A stretch of DNA of 27,526 nucleotides from positions 1 to 27,526 of the forward strand of contig JAKBNO010000012.1 in the NCBI GenBank assembly GCA_021831005.1, in the 5' to 3' direction. The position numbers and the translations under genes were made by a program. The stretch is from Thermoplasmata archaeon (GTDB lineage Archaea; Thermoplasmatota; Thermoplasmata; Thermoplasmatales; GCA-001856825). Of the stretch, positions 8,434 to 15,756 are shown piece after piece. Below the pieces are notes generated by a model. That model had not been told where the DNA came from, did no database searches, and worked only from the letters and a program-made list of their open reading frames with translations. The number at the start of each line of letters is the position of its first letter. Positions within the stretch are counted from its first letter, which is position 1.

Positions 8434-8910
8434 TCAGAGAACCAACTGCTTCTCTGCGGCATCCTTCTTCTGCTTCTTTATGTATTCTTCAAGCTTTCCC
8501 TTGATTTCTCCGTCGTAGAGGGCAATCATCCTGATTGCAAGTAGAGCCGCATTCTTGGATGAGTTTATGCCAACAGTTGCCACAGGTACTCCCGGAGGCA
8601 TCTGCACGATGCTCAAGAGTGAATCCAACCCATTCAGGGTCTTGCCCATGATTGGTACTCCTATCACGGGTATCTCGGTGAGCGCAGCAATCATTCCCGG
8701 GAGCGCTGCGGCACCTCCCGCACCAGCTATGACAACTTCAACCCCAGATTTCTTCAAGTTAGAACAATAATCTACCAATCTTTCTGGGGATCTGTGAGCT
8801 GAATACACTCCGTAATCCACTGCAATTCCAAAATCCTTTAGCGTGCCTATCGCGTCCTTCATAGTTTCCAGATCGCTTGTGCTACCCATAACAACAGAGA
8901 CTTTTCTCAT
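8434..8910 (-). CDS. purE: N5-carboxyaminoimidazole ribonucleotide mutase / AIR carboxylase PurE
   Basis: This 158-aa protein catalyses the carboxylation step of purine biosynthesis giving CAIR. The family signature GSTSD is at 9-13 and SAHRSPE at 37-43; AGAGGAAALPGM forms the nucleotide-binding loop. Length is normal for stand-alone PurE. No purK lies in the window, so the sequence does not settle whether it uses N5-CAIR (class I) or AIR and CO2 (class II). The minus-strand TTTATATA box (8940-8947) predicts a start near 8918, leaving a leader of about 8 bases. The stop codon directly abuts that of lhr. Confidence 0.95.
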   Translation of the reverse strand: MRKVSVVMGSTSDLETMKDAIGTLKDFGIAVDYGVYSAHRSPERLVDYCSNLKKSGVEVVIAGAGGAAALPGMIAALTEIPVIGVPIMGKTLNGLDSLLSIVQMPPGVPVATVGINSSKNAALLAIRMIALYDGEIKGKLEEYIKKQKKDAAEKQLVL

Positions 8911-8939
8911 TACGCTCGTAGAGTAAAGCGAGACAAGAA

Positions 8940-8947
8940 TATATAAA
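8940..8947 (-). promoter_or_regulatory. TATA box for purE
   Basis: TTTATATA on the minus strand is centred about 34 bases before the purE ATG. It predicts a very short untranslated leader. Confidence 0.6.
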
Positions 8948-8973
8948 TAATGTGTTCACAAACTCCAAAGCAT

Positions 8974-9050
8974 CCTCTAGGCGGGTCTGAAGTGCATCTT
9001 TGCCGAGGCCGTTATTGAATTGGTTTTTGCAGACCGCATTCAGGTAGAGG
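8974..9050. other. Gap with a long stem-loop (possible structured RNA)
   Basis: The 287-base gap between purE and the MIP18-family gene has no convincing ORF. CCTCTA (8974-8979) can pair with TAGAGG (9045-9050). Inside it, GCGGGTCTG (8981-8989) pairs with CAGACCGC (9030-9037) with one bulged G. The enclosed loop is about 40 bases. I cannot assign it to a known RNA family. It could be a non-coding RNA, a decayed gene or chance. Confidence 0.3.
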
Positions 9051-9197
9051 TCGAATCACAGTCCAGGAAACTTTCAATTTGGATTGTCCCTTTGAAGCCG
9101 TCAAGTCTAATTTTGATAGAGCGTCCTGTGCAAATATGTTGTAAGGCGCAGATAAAAAAGACAAAAAATATGAATACATTAGTTCAATTTTAATGAA

Positions 9198-9494
9198 ATG
9201 GTATCAAAAGATGAGGTATTCGAGGTATTGAAGACTGTCAGTGATCCAGAGATAGGAGTGGATATAGTGAATCTGGGTCTTATCTACAATCTAGACATCG
9301 ATAACGACAAAGTCAGCATCAGAATGACCATGACGGCACCAAGCTGCCCTGTCACTGACTGGATTCTTGTTGAGGCACAGAAGAGAGTGGAGGAACTGCC
9401 GGGTGTGAAGCAGTGTGATATAGAGCTCGTATGGGAACCACAGTGGAATCTGGATATGATCTCTGATGAAGCAAGAAAGATGCTCAATATGTGA
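9198..9494 (+). CDS. MIP18/DUF59-family Fe-S assembly protein (SufT/PaaD-like)
   Basis: This 98-aa single-domain protein has DPEIGVDIVNLGLIY near residue 17 and the TAPSCP turn with a cysteine near position 52, both typical of the MIP18 (DUF59) family. Members help mature iron-sulfur proteins or load metal-sulfur clusters in the cytosol; the target here is unknown. An AT-rich box (AAAAATATGA, 9164-9173) sits about 30 bases before ATG 9198, suggesting a leaderless mRNA. Another ATG at 9193 opens only a 12-codon out-of-frame ORF. The gene stands alone between purE and dnaG, so context adds little. Confidence 0.85.
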   Translation: MVSKDEVFEVLKTVSDPEIGVDIVNLGLIYNLDIDNDKVSIRMTMTAPSCPVTDWILVEAQKRVEELPGVKQCDIELVWEPQWNLDMISDEARKMLNM

Positions 9495-9533
9495 TTAGAA
9501 CCACATTGTCGTTTCTGACACTCATTTGATTGT

Positions 9534-9548
9534 CTAGAAAATTTCTAG
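9534..9548. repeat. 15-base inverted repeat between the MIP18-family gene and dnaG
   Basis: CTAGAAA and TTTCTAG flank a single central A, giving a perfect 7-bp inverted repeat. It lies 39 bases after the MIP18-family stop, in the 214-base gap between two convergent genes. It may be part of a terminator or a protein site. Nothing else recognisable lies in this gap. Confidence 0.4.
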
Positions 9549-9708
9549 TCTCATAGAAATCTTTAGTCAACCTGATCCAAGGAAATAGATATGAATGTCA
9601 TTTGAAAATACAGACTTTTCTTTGATCATTGTGTGACAAAAAAAGGAGAATCATCAGTTGACCTTATCAAAGATCAAGCTGATGTTATTTATTCAGGCTG
9701 TATCTAAA

Positions 9709-10965
9709 TTAATTCCTTCCGAATTCCTTGGTTACGACCTTTATGTCTGCTGGCCTCTTCGCAATGTGTCCGAGTTTGATTCCGTAGATCTCTCTGATCC
9801 CGTTCGTGTAGGCGGTATCCAGCAGTCTCTGGGACACAATTCCTCCGGTGACAATCTTGGTGTATTTCTTTTCGATTGAAGCGAATTTCTCTATGACCTC
9901 GTTGAGTGGTAGCTTGCCTATCAGTTCCCACCCGTCGTCATAGAACCTAACTTCCTTTCCCTGCGACGCTTCGTCAAGGATTTTCATGTATGCTTTTGCA
10001 CCCGTAGCTTTCTGTCCGTTGTCTGCAGAACCATTTGGTCGGGACTCTGCTGCCGCAACAACCTGGATGACCTCCTCCTCCCTCTTTTTTGGGGCAGACT
10101 CGGTCTTCGTGTTGAGTATCTTGAGTTCTTCCTGCATTCCGTGGGATGCAAGGTACTGGTCAAGGGGCGATTTGTCCCTGAGAGCCTTCACCACTTGTTT
10201 GTATGTGAGCTCTTCCACCTCGAATCCGCTAGGCGCTCTGGCAACAAAGTCAAGGTCAGCGACCTGAAGTAGTTCCTTCAGAATCAGGTCTCCTCCTCTG
10301 TCTCCATCTAGGAATGCCGTGGAAGTCTTCTTTCTTGTGAGATCAGATATCGTCTTTGATATGTTTGTCCCTTCAACGGCGATCGTGTTCTTGATGCCGA
10401 ATTTCAGAAGATTCAGGACGTCGTTCCTTCCCTCCACCACAACGATGGATTCGCTCGCGTTCAAGTTGGGCCCTCCCGGGAGCTTGTCGGGGCCATATGC
10501 TGCAATTTCAGCATTCTCCACCTTACTCCTTACGGTCTGGACCAGGTCTTCTCCCAGATTCTTGTTGTTCAGAAGCATCTTCTCAAGGATCTCCTTTGCC
10601 CTCTCGACGACCTTCTCTCTCTTGGCTACCCTGACATCCTCTACACCAAGAACCTCTACCTTAGCCTTGCAGGGCCCGATCCTGTCTATCGTCTCCAAGC
10701 TAGCAGCTACAATGCTCGTCTCAACCTGGTCAACTCCAGATGGAATGTAAACAGTTCCCTCAGATTTGCCGTTCTTTGATTCGATATCTACTTCTATTCT
10801 TCCTATTTTTCCTGATTTTTGCAGGTCTCTTAAGTCTAGTTCATCACCCAGCAAGCCCTCCGTCTGGCCAAAAATAGCTCCCACCACATCGGGTTTTTCT
10901 ACTATCCCGTCGGTGACTATCTTTACCTTCATGAGATACTTGGTGATATTTGGGTCTATATTCAT
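9709..10965 (-). CDS. dnaG: Archaeal DnaG-type primase / exosome-associated DnaG
   Basis: The 418-aa protein matches archaeal DnaG: an N-terminal domain of about 160 residues, then a TOPRIM domain with the glutamate of VVEGRND (E178) and the metal-binding DGD (D220, D222). A C-terminal domain follows a charged linker (about residues 295-330, rich in K, E, S and N) of low complexity. Archaeal DnaG has weak primase activity and is a stable subunit of the RNA exosome, where it promotes poly(A) RNA degradation; which role dominates is not readable here. The ATG at 10965 has an excellent Shine-Dalgarno sequence GAGGTGAT (minus strand, 10971-10978) five bases upstream, so this gene is not leaderless. 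Confidence 0.95.
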   Translation of the reverse strand: MNIDPNITKYLMKVKIVTDGIVEKPDVVGAIFGQTEGLLGDELDLRDLQKSGKIGRIEVDIESKNGKSEGTVYIPSGVDQVETSIVAASLETIDRIGPCKAKVEVLGVEDVRVAKREKVVERAKEILEKMLLNNKNLGEDLVQTVRSKVENAEIAAYGPDKLPGGPNLNASESIVVVEGRNDVLNLLKFGIKNTIAVEGTNISKTISDLTRKKTSTAFLDGDRGGDLILKELLQVADLDFVARAPSGFEVEELTYKQVVKALRDKSPLDQYLASHGMQEELKILNTKTESAPKKREEEVIQVVAAAESRPNGSADNGQKATGAKAYMKILDEASQGKEVRFYDDGWELIGKLPLNEVIEKFASIEKKYTKIVTGGIVSQRLLDTAYTNGIREIYGIKLGHIAKRPADIKVVTKEFGRN

Positions 10966-11081
10966 TGTTTATCACCTCAATTTTACTGTGAAAGTAATTG
11001 TTTGAAACCCTCACGCGTGGATTAATAAAGGGTGAAATATAATGTTATCGTTAACTAAATTCTGACTCAAAACAGACGAGA

Positions 11082-11097
11082 GTCAGGTGCCCCTGAC
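11082..11097. repeat. Hairpin-forming inverted repeat upstream of psmB
   Basis: GTCAGG and CCTGAC flank a four-base TGCC loop in the 256-base gap between divergent dnaG and psmB. A second pair, TGACT (11063-11067) and AGTCA (11081-11085), competes with it. No RNA gene is recognisable: the nearby sequence resembling a T-loop has no supporting stems. Confidence 0.35.
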
Positions 11098-11172
11098 CGG
11101 ATCTTGAACCATGCTTTTTTGCACAAATCCATCCATTCCTGTCTTTTATCCTTTCACTTTGTAACGAAGTAA

Positions 11173-11180
11173 TTATATAT
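11173..11180 (+). promoter_or_regulatory. TATA box for psmB
   Basis: TTATATAT is centred near 11176 and predicts transcription from about 11200. The TTG at 11186, which would give a longer ORF, lies upstream of this point. Confidence 0.6.
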
Positions 11181-11221
11181 TCTTATTGGATAGTCCAGTA
11201 AGTTTTGAGAAGGTGTTATAC

Positions 11222-11845
11222 GTGCAAGAACTTAAAACAGGAACTACAACATTGGCGATGGTTGTAAAAGGTGGACTAGTGATCGCCGCAGACCACAGAG
11301 TCACAGCGGGTTACATGGTTGCTCACAAGGTTGGGAAGAAGGTTTACAAGATTGACGATTTCATCGGAATGACCACAGCAGGACTTGTCGGAGACTTGCA
11401 AACTCTCGTCAGATACCTAAAGGCAGAAGCTGAACTGTTCAAATACAAGAAAGGAACGAGAATATCTGTCGCTGGGTTATCCACTCTACTGGCGAACATG
11501 CTGAACCAGACCAAGTTTGCACCCTTTTACGTTCAGATAATACTTGCAGGCTACGATGCCGCCCCGCACGTCTTTTCGATAGACGAAGCTGGAGGCTCGG
11601 TAGAGGACAAGTTTGTGAGCACAGGATCCGGATCGCCATATGTGTACGGTGTACTTGAGGACGGTTACAGAGACAACATGAGCAGGGATGAAGGAATAGA
11701 CCTTGCCATAAGGGCGATCTCAACTTCGCTCCAGAGGGACGCAGCCACTGGAAATGGAATGGACATAATCACGATCACCCCAGACGAGGGATACAAGGAA
11801 CTTTCAGAAGAGGAGGTTCAGAAAAGAATAAAGAAACTTAAATAA
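11222..11845 (+). CDS. psmB: 20S proteasome beta subunit (catalytic)
   Basis: The product is the catalytic beta subunit of the archaeal 20S proteasome. I chose GTG 11222: AGAAGGTG (11208-11215) gives a ribosome binding site six bases upstream, and the start leaves a seven-residue propeptide (MQELKTG) before the active-site threonine, like the eight residues known in Thermoplasma acidophilum. The frame is open to TTG 11186, but that lies before the predicted transcript start. After autocleavage at G-T the mature chain has T1, D17 and K33, the expected catalytic set, and TGSGSPYVYGVLE is the conserved late signature. The precursor is 207 aa. No alpha subunit gene or ATPase partner lies in the window. 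A T-rich tract follows. Confidence 0.96.
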   Translation: MQELKTGTTTLAMVVKGGLVIAADHRVTAGYMVAHKVGKKVYKIDDFIGMTTAGLVGDLQTLVRYLKAEAELFKYKKGTRISVAGLSTLLANMLNQTKFAPFYVQIILAGYDAAPHVFSIDEAGGSVEDKFVSTGSGSPYVYGVLEDGYRDNMSRDEGIDLAIRAISTSLQRDAATGNGMDIITITPDEGYKELSEEEVQKRIKKLK

Positions 11846-11848
11846 TTA

Positions 11849-11872
11849 TAATTTTTATTATTTTTGTTTTTA
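11849..11872 (+). terminator. T-rich tract after psmB; probable terminator and aCPSF1 promoter
   Basis: Runs of T interrupted by A and G follow the psmB stop immediately, as expected for intrinsic archaeal termination. The neighbouring TATAATTTTTA could also be the TATA element for aCPSF1, whose Shine-Dalgarno begins at 11874. One stretch may serve both roles; the sequence cannot separate them. Confidence 0.45.
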
Positions 11873-11887
11873 AAGAAGGAATTTTTA

Positions 11888-13810
11888 ATGAAATATGAAG
11901 AAATCATAGCTAACGCAAGGGAAAACTTGGAAACGATTTTTCCAGGATTAGGGTACACTAGCCTGGATATGGAGGGAGCAAACGTGGTTCTCTATTCTAA
12001 AGAGAGCTACAAATTCCTGGAAGACCCAGAGAAGATAAAGAAACTTGCTCAATCCATTAGAAAGAGGATAATAATCAGACCAGACAGCTCCTCCCTGGTC
12101 GATGAGAAGGAAGCAGAAGAGATGATAAGAAAGATCCTCCCAGAAGACGTCTCAATTTCGGATATATTCTTTGAGCACGATTCCGGAGAGGTCATCATCG
12201 AGCTCGACGATCCCGAGAGAATTCAGGTGTACAACTCCCATATCATAGCGACTATCAGAAAGGATGTGAAATGGGCGCCTAGGATAATGAGGACACCCCC
12301 CATCAAGAGTGCGACCATAAAGATGGTCAGAGAGTTCCTGAAGGCTGAGTCCGATGAGCGGAGGAAATTCCTGAGGAACTTGGCAAAGAGGATAAGCAGA
12401 GATCCTCTCCCCGGAGAGAATTTCGCCCGTCTCACATGCCTCGGCGCATGGCGTGAAGTTGGAAGGGCTTCGTCGCTTCTGATGACGAAGAATTCAAAGA
12501 TAATGATAGACTGCGGGGTCGACCCGGCCGCCATCGACTCTGACGACCCGGCAAGTGGCGCACCTTATCTGGGAGCACCAGAGCTGTGGCCACTCAACTC
12601 AGTCGACGGAGTGGTGTTGACTCACTCTCACATGGACCACAGCGGATTCCTCCCCTATCTGTTCAACATAGGGTATGACGGTCCCGTTTATATGACGGCG
12701 CCGACGAGGGACTTGCTGCTCCTGTTGCTTATGGATTACGTTAAACTCGGAATGTCAGAGAACAGGAAGATACCCTACAAAATGGAAGATGTCAGGAGCC
12801 TGATAAGGCACACCGTCACTCTCAACTACAATGAGACAACGGACATATCTCCGGACGTCCGGGTGACACTTAGAAATGCCGGACACATCTTGGGGTCCTC
12901 AGTTGTACATTTCCATATAGGGGAAGGCTTCCACAACCTGTTGATGTCTGGCGACATAAAATACATGAATTCCTGGCTGTTCAACGCTGCAGACAGCAGG
13001 CTTCCTAGGGTGGAAACGTTTGTCACGGAGAGCACCTACGGTGGCCGGAACGATTTTCAGCCCAGCAGACAGGAGGCAGGGGAGAGACTTGCTCAGATCA
13101 TAAGGCTGGTGGCCGAGACAAAGGGGAAGGTGCTGATACCCGTTTTTGCGGTCGGAAGGAGCCAGGAGGTAATGCTCGTACTTGAAGAGAAATATAGGCT
13201 GGGGGAGATTCCGAAGGTGCCGGTATATCTGGACGGAATGATCTATGAGGCGACCAGCATCCATACAGCCTACCCTGAATTCCTCAACTCCAATCTGAGG
13301 GACCTGATAACCCGCAAGAAGGAGAACCCATTCCTCTCCGATATTTTCAAGAGGGTCGATGCACCTGAAACGAGGGAAAACATCGTTAGTGACGTTGGCC
13401 CACTGGTGGTGCTAGCCACATCCGGTATGATGAACGGTGGACCGGTCATTGAATACTTCTCCAACTGGGCAGACGATGAGAGGAACTTCCTGCTGTTTGT
13501 AGGGTATCAGGCGGAGGGAACACTCGGAAGAAGGATACTGTCTGGAACAAAGCAACTCAATGTTCGCAGGAACAACGGAGTCCAGGAGGTCAAGATTGCA
13601 ATGACGGTAGATACCGTGGATGGATTCTCGGGCCATTCTGACAGGAGGCAGCTCATGAAGTACATAGAAGCCCTCGAATTCAAACCGAAGAGGATCCTGG
13701 TGAACCACGGCGACGCAAGCAAGGCCACGGAGTTCTCGCGAGCACTTTCTCTGAAATTCGGAGTGGAAAGCTATGCTCCCTATAATTTAGAGACCGTGAG
13801 ACTGAGATAA
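11888..13810 (+). CDS. aCPSF1, KH-domain metallo-beta-lactamase/beta-CASP ribonuclease
   Basis: The 640-aa product matches the archaeal CPSF73-like nuclease aCPSF1 (FttA). An N-terminal KH-type RNA-binding region covers about residues 1-180. The metallo-beta-lactamase domain has zinc-binding HSHMDH at 246-251 and the later GHILGSS, SGD and ESTYGG motifs. A beta-CASP domain holds VPVFAVGRSQEVM, and the C-terminus has the SGHSDR and LVNHGD motifs. In methanogens this factor cleaves nascent RNA 3' ends after U-rich tracts and terminates transcription. I chose ATG 11888 because AAGAAGGA (11873-11880) lies seven bases before it; an in-frame TTG at 11864 has no such site. The gene follows psmB. Confidence 0.95.
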   Translation: MKYEEIIANARENLETIFPGLGYTSLDMEGANVVLYSKESYKFLEDPEKIKKLAQSIRKRIIIRPDSSSLVDEKEAEEMIRKILPEDVSISDIFFEHDSGEVIIELDDPERIQVYNSHIIATIRKDVKWAPRIMRTPPIKSATIKMVREFLKAESDERRKFLRNLAKRISRDPLPGENFARLTCLGAWREVGRASSLLMTKNSKIMIDCGVDPAAIDSDDPASGAPYLGAPELWPLNSVDGVVLTHSHMDHSGFLPYLFNIGYDGPVYMTAPTRDLLLLLLMDYVKLGMSENRKIPYKMEDVRSLIRHTVTLNYNETTDISPDVRVTLRNAGHILGSSVVHFHIGEGFHNLLMSGDIKYMNSWLFNAADSRLPRVETFVTESTYGGRNDFQPSRQEAGERLAQIIRLVAETKGKVLIPVFAVGRSQEVMLVLEEKYRLGEIPKVPVYLDGMIYEATSIHTAYPEFLNSNLRDLITRKKENPFLSDIFKRVDAPETRENIVSDVGPLVVLATSGMMNGGPVIEYFSNWADDERNFLLFVGYQAEGTLGRRILSGTKQLNVRRNNGVQEVKIAMTVDTVDGFSGHSDRRQLMKYIEALEFKPKRILVNHGDASKATEFSRALSLKFGVESYAPYNLETVRLR

Positions 13811-13822
13811 TTTGCGAGGAAT

Positions 13823-13832
13823 TTTAAATATA
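13823..13832 (+). promoter_or_regulatory. TATA box of the S19e translation operon
   Basis: TTTAAATATA is centred near 13827 and predicts transcription from about 13853, immediately before the GGAAGG ribosome binding site of rps19e. Confidence 0.65.
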
Positions 13833-13856
13833 CCTTCCTTATACGGTTAAGGAAGG
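13833..13856. repeat. Perfect 9-bp inverted repeat at the rps19e transcription start
   Basis: CCTTCCTTA (13833-13841) and TAAGGAAGG (13848-13856) are perfect reverse complements around a six-base TACGGT spacer. The right arm contains the rps19e ribosome binding site. Because transcription should begin near 13853, the left arm probably lies in promoter DNA, which favours a protein-binding operator over an mRNA hairpin. Confidence 0.7.
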
Positions 13857-13864
13857 ATGTAGCA

Positions 13865-14311
13865 ATGGTCAATTTCAAGGATATACCACCAGAGATGTTG
13901 ATAAGGCAGATTTCGAACAAGCTATCAAAGGAAATTCAGGAGCCAAAGTGGGCAAAAGAAGTGAAGACCGGCCAGCACAAGGAGCGGGGACCGAACGAAG
14001 CTGACTGGTACTATATCAGAGTCGCATCCGTTCTCAGAAAGGTTGCGACGAACTCACCCATAGGGATAGAGAGGCTCGCCTCTCAATACGGAGGAAAGGT
14101 GGACAGAGGATCCAAGGCACACCACGCCGGAAAGGGATCAAGAAAGGTATTGAGGTCTGCACTGCAGGACCTTGAAAAACTGGGATATGTGCTGAAAAGC
14201 AAGAAAGGAAGATCCGTTTCTTCCTCGGGAACTAAACTGCTCAATTCCGCAGCAAAGAACGCTTCAGTGGCATTGAAGGAAAAGGTTCCTGCAATTGAGA
14301 AATACATCTGA
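13865..14311 (+). CDS. rps19e: 30S ribosomal protein S19e
   Basis: This 148-aa basic protein matches archaeal S19e, a small-subunit protein important for 40S/30S maturation. The WAKEVKTGQHKERGP stretch, the DWYYIRVASVLRKVA helix and the GSKAHHAGKGSRKVLR segment are hallmark regions. It is the first gene of a seven-gene co-directional translation cluster. The ATG at 13865 follows AAGGAAGG (13849-13856). A start-stop pair (ATGTAG, 13857-13862) lies between that site and the start codon. Confidence 0.97.
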   Translation: MVNFKDIPPEMLIRQISNKLSKEIQEPKWAKEVKTGQHKERGPNEADWYYIRVASVLRKVATNSPIGIERLASQYGGKVDRGSKAHHAGKGSRKVLRSALQDLEKLGYVLKSKKGRSVSSSGTKLLNSAAKNASVALKEKVPAIEKYI

Positions 14312-14324
14312 GGGTTGAAAAGAA

Positions 14325-14666
14325 TTGACCGATGATAGGGAACTAGAAGAGATCAAGAGAAGAAGGATGATGGACCTCCAGAGCCAGGCAGCCGCTAGCC
14401 AGGATGCTCAGGAGAGAGAAGCAACCCAACGAAGGGCGGCTGAGAAAGAGAGACATGACGCCATAAAGAGATTCGTGACTCCAGAGGCCTACGAGAGACT
14501 GACCAACGTCAGGCTCGTGAAACCAGAACTGGTCGAAAACGTGGAAAATCAAATAATAATGCTTGCCCAGTCGGGTCGCCTGAACAGGCTGATCGCAGAC
14601 GCAGAGGTGAAATCCCTCCTGGCAAGATTATCAGAAAAGAGAGAGACAAAAATAGAGAGGAGATGA
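14325..14666 (+). CDS. PDCD5-family DNA-binding protein
   Basis: The 113-aa protein matches the small archaeal PDCD5 family. It begins with DDRELEEIKRRRMMDLQ and has a helical, Q/A/E-rich N-terminal arm. It continues with the conserved core around TPEAYERLTNVRLVKPELVENVENQIIML. Family members bind DNA in vitro; in archaea the gene is commonly linked to S19e, as here. The TTG start at 14325 has GAGGGT (14310-14315) nine bases upstream. It lies 13 bases after rps19e and six before rpl39e, so it is almost certainly co-transcribed. Confidence 0.93.
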   Translation: MTDDRELEEIKRRRMMDLQSQAAASQDAQEREATQRRAAEKERHDAIKRFVTPEAYERLTNVRLVKPELVENVENQIIMLAQSGRLNRLIADAEVKSLLARLSEKRETKIERR

Positions 14667-14672
14667 ACAAAT

Positions 14673-14828
14673 TTGGCTAGAAACAAGCATGTTGCGACGA
14701 AGAAGAGACTGATGGCAAAAGTGAACGAGAATTCCAGGGTTCCTGCCTGGGTTATGATGAAGACAAACAGGAGAGTTACCACCAATCCGAAGAGGAGGAC
14801 GTGGAGAAGGAACAAGCTGAAGGAGTGA
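14673..14828 (+). CDS. rpl39e: 50S ribosomal protein L39e
   Basis: This 51-aa, highly basic protein begins MARNKHVATKKRLMAK and contains SRVPAWVMMKTNRRV and NPKRRTWRRNKLK, the typical L39e sequence. L39e lines the nascent-peptide exit tunnel of the large subunit. The length is exactly that of the family. Translation starts at TTG 14673, preceded by GGAGATGA (14659-14666), which overlaps the PDCD5-family stop. The gene sits six bases after that gene and five before rpl31e. Confidence 0.96.
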   Translation: MARNKHVATKKRLMAKVNENSRVPAWVMMKTNRRVTTNPKRRTWRRNKLKE

Positions 14829-14833
14829 GATGA

Positions 14834-15103
14834 ATGGCAGAGAAAGAAGTTGAGATGACAATATCACTGAGGGAAGTAGTTTACGTTTCAAGGAAGAGAA
14901 GGAGTTCTGCGGCGGTATCGCTGCTAAGGGCGAAAGTGGCACGCTTCGTGAAGGTTCCTTCAGATAACGTTTGGATTGACGATTCAGTCAACAAGTTCAT
15001 CTGGAAGAGGGGAATCGAAAAACCTCCAAGGAAACTGAGGGTGAAGATACTGAAACTGGAAGAGGACAATTCAGCTGAGGTACTTCTTCCAGATCAGGCA
15101 TGA
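14834..15103 (+). CDS. rpl31e: 50S ribosomal protein L31e
   Basis: The 89-aa protein matches archaeal L31e, which sits near the exit tunnel of the large subunit. Recognisable parts are TISLREVVYVSRKRRSS, AVSLLRAKVARFVKV and the WIDDSVNKFIWKRGIEKPPRK block. It starts at ATG 14834 with AAGGAG upstream and overlaps the aIF6 start as ATGA (15100-15103), indicating translational coupling. L39e, L31e and aIF6 in this order form a conserved archaeal gene block. Confidence 0.97.
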   Translation: MAEKEVEMTISLREVVYVSRKRRSSAAVSLLRAKVARFVKVPSDNVWIDDSVNKFIWKRGIEKPPRKLRVKILKLEEDNSAEVLLPDQA

Positions 15104-15756
15104 TACAGGTAACGAGGATATTCAATTCTCCTTTTTTGGGAGTCTATCTCAGGACCTGGGAAGACTATACCTTGGTGCCAAGGAACTCCGATAGAGACAT
15201 CAAGAGTATGACTTCACACTATCTCAAAACAGAGCCTATTGAGATGACCATCGGTGGCTCGAATCTTCTCGGTTCGATGGCCGTCATGAACTCTAACGGA
15301 ATGATTTTCAGCAATATAGTAACAGAAGAGGAGCTCAAGAACATCCCAAAGGACGTCAACTATGCAGTCCTGGAAGACAACCTGAATGCTGTGGGGAACA
15401 ACATTCTTGCTAACAACAGGGCCGCCCTCATCCACGAAGAGTTCAGCGATGGGTCCGTCAGGACAATTAGAGAGGTTCTAGGGGTGGAAGTTGTTAAGGG
15501 AAAATTCAAGGAAGTAAGGACGGTTGGGTCCAGCGGGCTGATTACATCATCAGGACTGGTCATACCTCCTAATATGACAGATGATGAGATTGATGAACTC
15601 GGCAAGATATTCGGTGTGAAGGGAAGGGTAGGAACCGCTAACTTCGGCAGTCTGTACATCGGAGCTTCTGTCGTTTCAAACAGCAAAGGTGCACTGATAG
15701 GAGAAGACAGCACTACAGTTGAGATTTCTAACATTGAAGAAGCACTAAACCTATGA
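15100..15756 (+). CDS. Translation initiation factor aIF6
   Basis: This 218-aa protein matches archaeal/eukaryotic IF6, the anti-association factor that binds L14e/L24e on the large subunit and blocks joining with 30S. The internal pseudo-repeats show as five similar segments, for example GSNLLGSMAVMNSNGMI, VLEDNLNAVGNNILANNRAAL and FGSLYIGASVVSNSKGALIG. The length is typical. It overlaps L31e upstream and the methyltransferase downstream, both as ATGA. Confidence 0.96.
   Translation: MIQVTRIFNSPFLGVYLRTWEDYTLVPRNSDRDIKSMTSHYLKTEPIEMTIGGSNLLGSMAVMNSNGMIFSNIVTEEELKNIPKDVNYAVLEDNLNAVGNNILANNRAALIHEEFSDGSVRTIREVLGVEVVKGKFKEVRTVGSSGLITSSGLVIPPNMTDDEIDELGKIFGVKGRVGTANFGSLYIGASVVSNSKGALIGEDSTTVEISNIEEALNL

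Noticed and set aside
9986..10750. Plus-strand frames inside dnaG
   Set aside because: They are antisense shadows with Ser/Leu/Phe-rich low-complexity translations and no homology I can see.
11094..11125. Sequence resembling a tRNA T-arm near the psmB promoter
   Set aside because: The T-loop-like string has no matching stem, and no acceptor or anticodon stem can be formed around it.
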